A DNA stretch of 64,000 nucleotides from the NCBI RefSeq assembly GCF_029870955.1, contig NZ_PGFQ01000001.1:496001-560000 (forward strand). The letters are read 5' to 3'. How positions within the stretch are numbered: the stretch's first letter is position 1; each line of letters starts with the position of its first letter. A program made the position numbers and the translations under genes. The DNA is from Sulfitobacter faviae. GTDB taxonomy: Bacteria > Pseudomonadota > Alphaproteobacteria > Rhodobacterales > Rhodobacteraceae. Of this stretch, positions 55,739 to 64,000 are shown piece by piece. Under the pieces are notes generated by a model. The model searched no databases. It was not told the DNA's origin and worked only from the letters and a program-made list of their open reading frames with translations.

Positions 55739-56461
55739 TCCAGCCAAGCAGGCCGGGCGAGATATACATGATATGCTGAGCCGTCAGCGCCCCTGCGAGG
55801 CCGGCAATCATGCCCGACAGACCGAAGACGTCCGCCTTAACCCGCCAGACCGTCAGCCCAAGCGCCCGCATGCGTTGTTCGTTATGCATGACGCCCGTCA
55901 GCGAACGGCCAAGACCCGACCGCAAGATCAGGACCGACATCAAGTAAACCCCTGCTAGCATCGCCAGACAGAACAAGGCAAAGCTGCGGCTGTCGTTAAG
56001 GTCAACGCCGATTATGCTGAGGTCGAGACGCGAGATGCCGCCCAGCCCGTCGTCCCCCCAAAGAGGGGCGCTTCGAAGATATAGGAATAGGCCATCTGAC
56101 CGAAAGCAAGCGTGGCCATGATGAAGTAAATCCCATGGCTGCGCGAACAAACCGCACCAATCACCCAAGCAGCCGCGCCCGTAATGACAATCGCCACGCC
56201 CATGGCCATCAACGGTGTCGCCCCAAATTGGGTGGAAAGAAGCGTGAAGGCGTAGGCCCCCACCCCCATCAGAGCGCCATGGCAAAGCGAAACCATACCG
56301 CCAAAGCCCGCGACGATATCGAGCGCCAGAACAAGCATGGCAAGGATCAAAATCTCGGTCAGGACCTCAAGGCCGAAATACTCTGCGGCAAAGGCCTGAA
56401 ACAGCGCGCCGCCCAAGAGCATGAGCAAGACTATGTAGCGAAGCGTATTGTGGCTGAACAT
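55605..56461 (-). pseudogene. Truncated LivM joined to the binding-protein tail
   Basis: Starts as LivM ('MFSHNTLRYIVLLMLLGGAL', then 'GVGAYAFTLLSTQFGATPLM'), loses frame near 56060 (the CCCCCC-AAAG-AGGGG stretch), returns as 'VFGLSGMIAGLAGALTAQHI', and at 55739 switches to 'QPIYVYETVAGDGGQTQKV' and the binding-protein end 'ANGCEMAPVSN'. It is the product of the tandem duplication joint. The full LivM lies further left. Confidence 0.85.
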
Positions 56462-56465
56462 CAGC

Positions 56466-57335
56466 TTATCCTTTCGCTGGGAAGAGGCCCACCGGCTTGA
56501 TCACGAGGACCGCAGCCAAGAGCGCGTAAATGAGAACGGAGGCCAGCTGCGGGGCGAGCACAGCGCCAAAAGTCTGGACGCAGCCATAGATCAGTGACCC
56601 GGCGATAGCGCCTTTAAGCGAGCCAAGCCCACCGATCACGATCACGATCAACGTCGGGATCAGAATTTGCAGCCCCATATCAGGTGTGACACTCAGCAAC
56701 GGTGCGGCCACCGCCCCTGCCAAGCCTGCGAGCGCACAGCCGACGCAGAAAACAATGAAAAACAGCCGCTCAACGTTTATCCCCAAGCAGGCGGCCATCA
56801 CGTCGTTATCGACCCCCGCTCGGATCATCGCACCAATTTGTGTGCGCCGCAGGACAAAACCCAAGGCGGCCAAGACTGCAAAACCAAGGACGATGATGAA
56901 GAGCCGATACGTCGGGTATTCCACCCCAAGAAGCGCCGTGCGCCCTTGGAAAATGTCGGGCACCGCAATGCCAAGAGCCAGATCGCCCCAGAAGATGCGC
57001 GTGAGGTCGAGCAGTGCGAAGATCAATCCAAAGGTGACCAGAACTTGCGCCATCGGACCGGATTTGCGCATTCGTTTGATCAATCCTGAATACAGCAGCA
57101 TGCCGACCCCGGCGACCGCAACCGGCGCGAGGAAAAAACCCAGCCAGTAGCCACCTACCGCCGCGAGGGATGCTGCGAAATAGGCACCAACCGCGTAGAG
57201 CGATCCGTGCGCGAGATTCACGAAATGCATCAGCCCAAAGATGACAGTCAGGCCGATGGAAAGAAGAAACAATAGCATGGAAAGCTGCAACGCATTCAGC
57301 GCCTGAAGTATCCAAAAGCCAAGGTCGTGTGACAT
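56466..57335 (-). CDS. livH: Branched-chain amino acid-type ABC transporter permease (LivH), second set, intact copy
   Basis: A 289-residue membrane protein with about eight helices. 'TVIFGLMHFVNLAHGSLYAV' is the LivH hallmark, 'LLYSGLIKRMRKSGPMAQVL' and 'VIVIGGLGSLKGAIAGSLIY' (permease coupling loop) follow. The gene ends five bases before the livM start. The binding-protein gene lies upstream with a palindrome between the two. Confidence 0.92.
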   Translation of the reverse strand: MSHDLGFWILQALNALQLSMLLFLLSIGLTVIFGLMHFVNLAHGSLYAVGAYFAASLAAVGGYWLGFFLAPVAVAGVGMLLYSGLIKRMRKSGPMAQVLVTFGLIFALLDLTRIFWGDLALGIAVPDIFQGRTALLGVEYPTYRLFIIVLGFAVLAALGFVLRRTQIGAMIRAGVDNDVMAACLGINVERLFFIVFCVGCALAGLAGAVAAPLLSVTPDMGLQILIPTLIVIVIGGLGSLKGAIAGSLIYGCVQTFGAVLAPQLASVLIYALLAAVLVIKPVGLFPAKG

Positions 57336-57360
57336 GAGATGCCCTCTTTGTTGGAAAGAG

Positions 57361-57382
57361 CCGGCCGCACCGGTGCGGCCGG
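57361..57382 (-). promoter_or_regulatory. Perfect palindrome between binding-protein and livH genes
   Basis: CCGGCCGCACC followed directly by its complement GGTGCGGCCGG, 11 bases after the binding-protein stop. With no T run it is probably a partial terminator or mRNA stabiliser. In the left duplicate one base of it is missing. Confidence 0.6.
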
Positions 57383-57392
57383 GCTACTGGCA

Positions 57393-58563
57393 TTAGTTTG
57401 AAACGGGAGCCATCTCACAGCCGTTGGCTGGGTCCGCTTCTGCGGGAAGCTTTGCCAACACCTTTTGCGTCTGCCCGCCATCGCCTGCGACCGTTTCATA
57501 GACATAGATCGGCTGAACGATATTGTTGGTCGCGGGATCGATCGAAAGCGTCCCCGCGGGCCGTCAAACTTGACCTTGCGCAAGGCGGTGGCAAGGTTTC
57601 ACGATCCGTCGCGCCGGCCTTTGTCGCCTCGATCAGCGCGCGGGCTGCGTCATAGCCATGCACGGCAAACTCTGAGGGCGCGCGGCCAGTCTTTTCTTTG
57701 AAGGCCGATACGAAAGCAGCATTCTCGGGGCTGTCGATTGTCGGCGCATAGTGGAGTGCGGTGATCACCCCTTCGGCGGCAGGACCTTCGGCATTCACAT
57801 AAAGCGGAGACGTCAGAAAGCCGGAACCGTAAAGCGGAAGGTCCGCTTTCAGGCCAAAGCTGTCGTATTGTTTCACAAAAGAGATCGCCTCCCCGCCCGC
57901 GTAGAAGACGAACACCGCGTCAGCGCCGCTGGATTTCGCTTGGGCCAGATAGGGACCAAAATCCTGCGTTTTCTGGAACGGCGTATATTCCTGCCCGACG
58001 ATCTCTCCGCCCGCTGCGGTGAATGTCTCGGTAAACCCGCCTATCATCTGCCGACCGGCAGCATAGTCGGGTGCTAGAGTATAGACCTTGCGGATGCCTT
58101 GCTCAAACATCCATTTCCCCATCGGACGATTCACCTGCCCGTTGGAGAAAGACATGCGCGTGATATAGGGCGAACAATTGACCCCGGTGGCCTCGTCATT
58201 GCCTGCGTTGGCGACGATCAGCGGAACGCCTGCCCCATGCACCATGTCACGCACCGCGCCCAGCACGCCGGAGCTTACGATGCCCATCATCACATCGACC
58301 TTGTCCTGAAGGATCAGCTTCTTTGCTTTGCCCAAAGCGACCGGGGGTTTCACCTCGGTATCCTCGCTCACGATCTCAAAGGTAGCATCGGTTTCCGAGC
58401 CAAACTTTTCGATTCCAAGGTTGAAGCCTGTCTCAATCTCATTGCCAAGCGAGGCGTAGACCCCCGAAAACGGCAGCAGCATACCGACTTTTAAATCCTC
58501 CGCCGCGGCAGGCACAGCCAGACCGGTAGCGAGCCCAAGGGCTGCCAGAATAGTACGTTTCAT
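57393..58563 (-). pseudogene. Liv-type ABC transporter substrate-binding protein, second set, two frameshifts
   Basis: Repaired length is 390 residues. A signal peptide (residues 1-21, 'LAALGLATGLAVPAAAE') is followed by 'LKVGMLLPFSGVYASLGNEI', 'TLAPDYAAGRQMIGGFTE' and, after repair, 'KVKFDGPRG' and the tail 'ANGCEMAPVSN'. Breaks are near 57598 (AAACC for AAACCC) and 57558 (GCGGGGAC for GCGGGGGAC). It supplies the importer encoded downstream; the aromatic context suggests benzoate or a related acid. Confidence 0.85.
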
Positions 58564-58601
58564 TATGTTCTCCTCCAGTTGAACTCAGACCCCCTCAGGG
58601 C

Positions 58602-59380
58602 CTAACCAAGATCGCCTCCGCCCACCGGCATCGTAACGCCGGTGATGTAGGACGCGTCATCCGACGCCAGGAACAAGATCGGACCTGCCTGTTCGTCGAG
58701 TGTTCCGTATCGTTTCATAAAGGAGGACTGGATCGTCTGGTCGACGATGGTCTGATACCAGTCCTCCCGTTGTTCCTCCTCGGCATTCGGGTTGCGCGGC
58801 ACGATGCGCGCTGGCGCTTCGGTGCCACCAGGCGCTGTTGCCACCACGCGAATGCTCCGCTCAGCCATCTCCCACGCGAGGTTCGCGGTAATCGCGTTCA
58901 CCCCCCCTTTGGCGGCGCCGTAAGGCACACGGTTGAGCCCGCGTGTCGCAATGGATGATACGTTGACGATCACGCCGCTCTCGCGGTGCAGCATGTGGTC
59001 AATCGCTGCGCGGCAGCAAAACAGGGTCGGGAAAGCGAGCGACGCACCTCTGCTTCGATCTGTTTCGGCTCGTAATGCTCATAGGGTTTGGCCCAGATGG
59101 TCCCGCCCACGTTGTTGATCAGGATGTCGATTTGCCCCCACAGATCGACGGCCTTTTGCATGGCCTTTTCGCAGCCGCTCCATGTTTCGAGGTTAACACT
59201 GATCGCTTCGGCCTCTCCTCCGGCGCTGCGGATCGCCTTGACCACCTCTTTGCGGGCGGGGGATCGGTCCACGATCAAGACCCGTGCGCCCTCTGCCGCG
59301 GCGCGCTCTGCCACGGATCGACCGATGCCCTGCGCCGCACCGGTGACAACCATAACCTTGCCTGCGAAACGCGTGCTCAT
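58602..59380 (-). pseudogene. benD: Benzoate cis-diol dehydrogenase BenD (SDR), one frameshift
   Basis: Repaired length is 259 residues. 'MVVTGAAQGIGRSVAERAAA' binds NAD, 'VLIVDRSPAR' has the NAD-selecting Asp, 'ILINNVGGTIWAKPYEHYEP' is typical of BenD, and the active site is Ser in 'NVSSIATRG' with 'VPYGAAKGGV'. It oxidises the cis-diol from BenABC to catechol with loss of CO2. The frame breaks near 59035 (CTTTCCC for CTTTTCCC). Its start overlaps the BenC stop (ATGA). Confidence 0.87.
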
Positions 59381-59952
59381 GCGGCTTCTGCCGAAGTTTC
59401 CGTCGGGTTGAACTTTTCATAATGAAAGTTCGCCGGCGTCACGCCTAACGTGTCGAAATGCGCCCGAACGGCATCCACCATCGGAGGCGGGCCGCACAGG
59501 TAGACGTCGCAATCTCCGCCGCAGAGGTCTTCCGCCGAGAGGTGATCAGTCACGAAACCTTTCCGATCATGCGCCTCATCCTCCGCCGCGAGGACGGTCA
59601 CAACCGTGACATTGCCGATCTTCTCAGCCAGCGCGTTGACCCGGTCCAATTCGACCAAATCGGCAGCACGGGTCACCGCGTAGTAAAGCTTGATCGGCTG
59701 ATCGGCACCCTGCTCGGCCAGTTGCTCCAGCATCGAAAGGAAAGGCGCGAGGCCGGTACCGCCCGCCAGCCAAAGCTGGCTGCGTTCGATCGGGCGCAAA
59801 TAGAATGCCCCCATCGGACCGGTGAGCGTAACCTGATCGCCCACCTTGGCCTGCGCGCCAAGATAGCTGCTCATCACCCCTCCGGGCAAATTGCGGATTA
59901 GGAAGGTCGCCTCATCACTGCCCTGAGCGGAAGAAAAAGAATACGAGCGGTG
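59377..59952 (-). pseudogene. benC: Benzoate dioxygenase reductase BenC, C-terminal part
   Basis: About 190 residues of the FAD- and NADH-binding parts of BenC: '[11 protein letters not shown]' (FAD-binding RxYS), 'WLAGGTGLAPFLSMLEQL' and 'DVYLCGPPPMVDAVRAHF', ending 'NFHYEKFNPTETSAEAA'. The N-terminal 2Fe-2S ferredoxin domain and start of the FAD domain are missing. The missing part, all of benB and half of benA have been lost at a joint near 59952. Confidence 0.87.
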
Positions 59953-60605
59953 CCCCATTCTCGGCCTGTAGTTTCCAGTTGCCGTCGTAGGTGTAGGTCG
60001 ACGAGCCGCGCAGCACTTCGAGCCCTTCGTCGGCCTGATCCACGATCATGTCGATCATCTTGCGCGCATCGCCGAGGTAATCCTCCAGTGGTTGGACGTC
60101 TTCGCTCAGCGAGCCGAACAGGAACCCGCGATAGTTTTCGAACTTTGCCACTTTGGTAAGGTCGTGGCTGCCGTCTGTGTTGAACTGCTCTGGGTAGCCC
60201 GCACCCTTGGGTCTTTGACCTTCAAAAGCTTGCCAGTGTTTGAAAAGGTCCAACCATGGAAGGGGCAAGTGAATGTCTTTTGGTTGCGACGCTTAAAGCG
60301 GCAAAGCTGCGCTCCGCGGTGCGAACAGGCGTTGACCAACGCGTGCAGCTCGCCCTCCTTGTCCGGGTGATGACAACCGGCGTGCGCCCCATCGTAAGGG
60401 TGAAATAGTCGCCCGGATTCGGGATCTGGCTTTCATGCGCCATGTAGATCCAGTTACCTTCGAAGATATGTTTGATCTCCAGTTCGAACATATCTTCATC
60501 GGTGAAGATATTCCGACGACAGCGGAACACACCGTTCTCCGGATCATCTTGGATCGCGCCATCAAGACGCGATTGGAACTCATCGAGATTGGATTGCGTG
60601 AACAT
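59953..60605 (-). pseudogene. benA: Benzoate dioxygenase large subunit BenA, N-terminal part
   Basis: The Rieske domain is present: '[15 protein letters not shown]' and '[15 protein letters not shown]' give C-x-H and C-x2-H ligands. The sequence goes on to '[20 protein letters not shown]' and '[13 protein letters not shown]', then stops where the mononuclear-iron His ligands should follow. Two frame breaks (near 60372, GG for GGG; near 60205, CCC for CCCC) are one-base losses. The start follows AGGAGG. The enzyme would convert benzoate to its cis-diol with BenB and BenC. Confidence 0.87.
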
Positions 60606-60679
60606 TTCGTCCTCCTCCTAAATGCCGCTGCTCGTCCCAGAGCGTATCGGCTGGTTTTTTGTTCCCCCCCGGCCAGCAA

Positions 60680-61765
60680 TCAGCTGGCGACGGCTTTCAT
60701 GCTGCGCCGCTCACAGCGTCTGAAAGCAGCGATCTTGTCAGGGTCGAGTGTGACGCCGATGCCCGGGCCGGACGGGATTTCGACACAGAAGTCTCGGTAG
60801 ATGAGCGGTTCTGCGAGGATCTCGTCCGTCAGCAGCAAAGGCCCGAAAAACTCGGTACCCCAGTGTAGGGTCTCGATCGTCGAAAAGAGTTGCAGCGCGG
60901 CTGCGGTTCCCAATCCAGTTTCGAGCATGGTGCCGCCATAAAGCCCAAGCCCTGCGGCCTGGCCGATGGCGACGACCTCCGAGGCACGCTTTAGCCCGCC
61001 TGATTGAGCAACTTTCACGGCGAAAACATCAGCACAGCTCTTGCGGACGGCCATCAAAGCGTCCTCTGGGCCGTTTAGGGCCTCATCAGCCATGACGGCG
61101 ATCTCATAGCTTTTGGTCAGTTCGGCCATCGCGTGGCGATAGCGTGCGGCAACAGGTTGCTCGACCAATTCGCAGCCCGCATCCTGCAATCCCTTCAGCC
61201 CCAACGCGCCTCTTGCAACGACCAAGCCGTGTTGACGTCCACCCGTACGCTTGCCGCGTCACCTACGGCCTGTTTGATCCGCGCTACATGCGCGACATCC
61301 TCCTGCACGGACCGTTTGCCAATTTTCAGCTTAAAGATGTTGTGGCGCCGGGTTTCGATCATTTCCTGCGCTTCGGCGATATCCGTATCGGAATTGCCAG
61401 AAGCCAAGGTCCAAGCGACCGTTTGCCCAGCCCGTCCACAGCGCGATTTCGACCGCGGCTTTGGCGATCGGTTGTCCTTCACCAGCTTGTCGATCAACTG
61501 GATCGCCCCGTTCACATCGTCAGCCTTACGCCCCAGCAAGAGTGGAGTGATATAGGTATCGATCGCAGATTGGATACCCTCGGGCTCTCGGCCCCATAGC
61601 TCAACCCGCCGATGGTCGTGCCCTCGCCGATCCCTTCCGAACCGTCGGAGAATTTGACCCGAACCAAGACAGCGGTCTGCGTCCGCATCGTCGCCATCGA
61701 GACACATGTCCTCGGATGGTGGGGATGTCGAGGATCATTGTCTCGATCTGGTCGATCTTCGTCAT
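60680..61765 (-). pseudogene. catB: Muconate cycloisomerase CatB, frameshifts and an internal gap
   Basis: Member of the enolase superfamily that closes cis,cis-muconate to muconolactone. Seen in several frames: 'MTKIDQIETMILDIPTI', 'EGIGEGTTIGGLSYGAESPE', 'AVAWTLASG'-type centre, the base region 'HNIFKLKIGKRSV', 'VRVDVNTAW' and 'IAVMADEALNGPEDA' (metal-binding acidic residues), 'VKVAQSGGLKRA', and 'GLYGGTMLETGLGTAAALQL'. Frame breaks occur near 61715, 61575, 61475 and 61203. Between 'GLGKR' and 'VAWTLASG' about 18-20 residues expected in the family are absent (near 61418). Confidence 0.83.
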
Positions 61766-61934
61766 GTGGTTCACCGCATCCGCAAGTTTTCATCTGCAGT
61801 AGAGAATGCCCGTCGAATTCGGTTTCTGTCGATGATGGGTGGGGTCTTAGGTGATACCCTGCGATGTCAGGCAGAGCGCCGAGCCCAGGTAGCTGCCACT
61901 TTGCGAATAGCCGAAGGCACCGTCAGAAACCGAA

Positions 61935-61965
61935 AGCACCCGCGTCAATCTTACGGGCGGGTGCT
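61935..61965 (-). terminator. Likely terminator of the leftward ygiD-like gene
   Basis: A 9-bp stem (AGCACCCGC / GCGGGTGCT) with a 13-nt loop lies 25 bases after the ygiD-like stop. Read on the minus strand it is followed by TTCGGTTTC, a weak T-rich tail. Confidence 0.5.
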
Positions 61966-61989
61966 CAACAAACGCTCTAAAGGCCGTGG

Positions 61990-62801
61990 CTTACTTCGCA
62001 TGAAAGATAAAGGACCGCATTGAGATCGACCAAGATCGATACTGTCGGTCATGAACAACAATTCATCGCGATTATCCGATGCGCCCGCGATTGTTAGCGC
62101 GGGTAAGTAATGGTCCACACTGGGGTGGCTTCGGTAAGAAGAGTGCCCAGCTTATCGCGATCTGCCAGCGTATCGAAGTCACGCTCGATCAAACGACCGG
62201 TGACCAGATCATCGAACTCCAGCGCAAATGCCTCGGGCCTTCCCTCAAAGCTCAGCCGCCGCAGGTTATGGACGATGTTGCCAGAACCGAGAATGAGCAT
62301 GCCACGGTTTCGCAGGTCGGAAAGCGCTTGACCGATCTCGAGTTGATGCGCCAACCCTGCCCCATATCGATAGAGACCTGAAAGACAGGAACATCCGCTT
62401 CGGGTAGAGGTATTTCAGAACCGCCAGGCGCCATGGTCAGCCCCCAAGTGTCGTCTTCCTCGGCCCGGTGGCTTGCGAGGAGAGAGACAACTTCGCGCGC
62501 GAGTTCCGGATGGCCCTGTGCCGGGTATCGCTCGGCATAGAGCGCTTCGGGAAAGCCATTGAAGTCGTGGATTGTCGCGGGAAGGCGGAGACATCAACTA
62601 GTGTCGTTCCACGGGTCATCCAATGGGCCGATACCACGAGGATCGCGTTGCCGTGGAAGCCCTGCCCCAAAGTGGCCCAAGCCTGGCTGAAAGGCCCTCC
62701 GTGATGGCGTGCATGGGGCTGCCATGGCCGAGAAAGACAACCGGCATTCTTTGAGTAGGTGCGAAGCGATCGCGCAGGCTATGCAAGCTATGGGTCCGCA
62801 T
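61990..62801 (-). pseudogene. ygiD: LigB-type extradiol dioxygenase (4,5-DOPA dioxygenase, YgiD-like), many frameshifts
   Basis: Fragments in three frames align in order with YgiD: 'MPVVFLGHGSPMHAIT' (metal His), 'AILVVSAHWMTRGTTLVDVS' (metal His), 'ADVPVFQVSIDMGQG', 'LILGSGNIVHNLRRLSFEG', and the end 'DHYLPALTIAGASDNRDELL' in parts. At least five one-base losses are needed to restore the frame. The family opens catecholic rings such as DOPA with Zn or Fe; in bacteria the true substrate is often unknown. GAGGAG sets the start at 62801. A DoxX gene lies upstream, a common pairing. Confidence 0.8.
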
Positions 62802-62877
62802 AATGACGTCTCCTCGGTTGGCCGATCACCCATCATCGGTGATCCGGGAGGGTTCAGCAGAATTGCCCAAGGCACGG

Positions 62878-63263
62878 TCAATCACCGGCAGGCGCAGGCA
62901 TAGCCCCGGCCCCCAGCGCAATCACGACTTGAACAACCGCCCAGAACAGCGGGAATTCCCAGCCACCACCTTCGTTAAGAAGGTCCAGCCGAACCCGGCA
63001 TGCCCAGACCGATCAAAGATGGCAATCAACGGCAAAGAAATAAGGCGCACGGCAATACCAGCGATCAACAAAAGTCCACCGCCAAGTTCAGCGAGGATGG
63101 TCAGGTAGGCAAAGAAGCCGGGAAGCCCAAGGCTTTCAAAGAAGGCAACGGTGCCGGGAATAGTAAAAAGGCTCACTTTCATCCATCCGTGAGCGAGAAA
63201 AAGAACACCACTGGAGAGACGAAGCGCCAGTGCGGCGATGTCGGTATTGGACTGCGTTGTCAT
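62878..63263 (-). pseudogene. DoxX family membrane protein, one frameshift
   Basis: Repaired length is 128 residues. 'ALRLSSGVLFLAHGWMKVSL' is the DoxX start, with hydrophobic segments near 10-25, 45-65, 70-88 and a C-terminal helix that reads 'FPLFWAVVQVVIALGAGAMP' after repair. The break is near 62982 (CTTCTTAAC needs one more C). It is upstream of the extradiol dioxygenase gene and divergent from a LysR gene, a recurring arrangement for this trio. Confidence 0.82.
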
Positions 63264-63394
63264 TCGTATGTTTCCTTAGGGAGGGAGACCACATGCAAGC
63301 GGCCTGCTGTTTATGTGGCCCTACATACAGCTTGCCTAGCTCGTCCGAAATGGCGATGATATGGAATAACTGTCCATAAAATGTTCTGAATGAG

Positions 63395-64000
63395 ATGGAT
63401 CTGTTTGATCAATTGCGCGCCTTCGTGGCCACTGCCCGAAATGGGTCGTTCACGGCGGCTGCTGAGGAGTTAGGCACGTCCAACCGCCTGACGTCAAAAT
63501 ATGTGGCCGAGCTTGAACAGCGGCTCGGAGTTCGATTGCTGCAAAGGACAACGCGGCAGGTGGGTCTTTCCCCGGCGGGGGAAACCTTGCTGGCACGTGT
63601 CCCCGCTGCTGGACGGGATTGACGACCTACTGGAAGAGGTTTCGCAAGGGTCCGAAAACCTTTCCGGCCCGCTGCGCATCACCGCGCCAGTCACTTTTGG
63701 AGAGATTTACGTGGCCGGTATGCTGGCACGTTTCGGCGCGAAGTATCCAGACGTAACCATCGACCTGCGGCTGAGCGATGCCTATGCCGACCTCGCAGCA
63801 GACGGGATCGACCTTGCCCTGCGCATCGGCCATTTTGATCTATCGTCTATGAAGGTCCGCCGTCTGACCAGCTTTGAGAGCATGCTTGTCGCCAGCCCTG
63901 CCTTTCTGGCCCAGAGCCCCGATATCTTAAAGCCGGAAGACTTGGCTGAGGTCAGCTGCATCGTCGATACGAACCGACGCTTGCCGCGCCGTTGGCATTT
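63395..64000 (+). pseudogene. LysR family regulator, frameshifted and cut by the window edge
   Basis: Begins 'MDLFDQLRAFVATARNGSFT' with helix-turn-helix 'TAAAEELGTSNRLTSKYVAE' and 'RTTRQVGLSPAGETLL', breaks near 63600, then continues as 'LRITAPVTFGEIYVAGMLAR' and 'IDLALRIGHFDLSSMKVRRL'. This is a LysR protein of the AaeR/DsdC-like subgroup whose last part lies outside the window. It probably controls the divergent DoxX/YgiD pair. Whether the break is real or a base-calling error cannot be told. Confidence 0.85.

Larger units (their letters stand above)
55739..57527 (+). repeat. Tandem 1.78 kb direct repeat, right unit
   Basis: The better-preserved unit (intact livH). Its left border at 55739 joins livM directly to a second copy of the binding-protein tail; the bases shared at the joint are only a few (CCAGCC after TT). 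See the left unit for the comparison. Confidence 0.88.

Overview
The window reads like an alphaproteobacterium of the Rhodobacteraceae (Roseobacter-like). This rests on the style of the tRNA-Asn and tRNA-Ser sequences, high GC, the TAXI-TRAP and Liv-type ABC transporters, several IS families common in that group, and many CoA-dependent catabolic genes. The family assignment is an inference; no marker gene for taxonomy is present.

Layout. 1-3.1 kb looks like chromosomal backbone: tRNA-Asn, a DoxX protein, a gamma-glutamyltransferase and a small conserved protein. At 3078-3141 lies the 3' part of a tRNA-Ser(GCT), followed by a 41-residue hydrophobic peptide plus a Lon-like AAA+ ATPase, a Cro/CI-type regulator and a tyrosine recombinase (to 7.45 kb). 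This is the signature of an element integrated at a tRNA gene. An IS1595 transposase and a DHFR-like gene follow. 10.7-20.9 kb is a complete CoA-dependent gentisate module (aryl-CoA ligase, aryl-CoA hydroxylase, thioesterase, gentisate dioxygenase, maleylpyruvate isomerase, fumarylpyruvate hydrolase) with a TAXI-TRAP importer and an IclR regulator. 21-25.4 kb is mobile debris: an IS66 remnant and a DUF927/primase pair.

25.7-44.7 kb is a second catabolic block: a Liv ABC importer, a periplasmic cyclase-family protein, two alcohol dehydrogenases, an aldehyde dehydrogenase, an SDR, a CoA-transferase, an acyl-CoA dehydrogenase, an HTD2-type hydratase, MmgE/PrpD, a class I fumarase/mesaconase, a citramalyl/malyl-CoA-lyase-like protein and a thioesterase. 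Together they suggest degradation of a branched C5 dicarboxylate or its alcohol to pyruvate and acetyl-CoA (inference). The block is flanked by two direct repeats of about 0.8 kb, each carrying the primase N-terminal gene; the right copy is interrupted by an intact IS5-family (IS427-type) element.

47.6-61.8 kb is a benzoate/catechol block: a BenE transporter, a hydrolase, an intradiol dioxygenase, a LysR regulator, a second Liv ABC transporter, BenD, a fused remnant of BenA and BenC, and CatB. 61.9-64 kb holds a YgiD-like extradiol dioxygenase, a second DoxX protein and a LysR gene cut by the window edge.

A caution for all readers: many genes carry frameshifts, and nearly all of those I could resolve are one-base losses in short G/C/A/T runs. 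They become dense after 53 kb, where a 1.78 kb segment is also tandemly duplicated and about 1.7 kb of the ben genes is missing. This looks more like an unpolished assembly than real decay, so entries marked pseudogene are broken only in the sequence as given.
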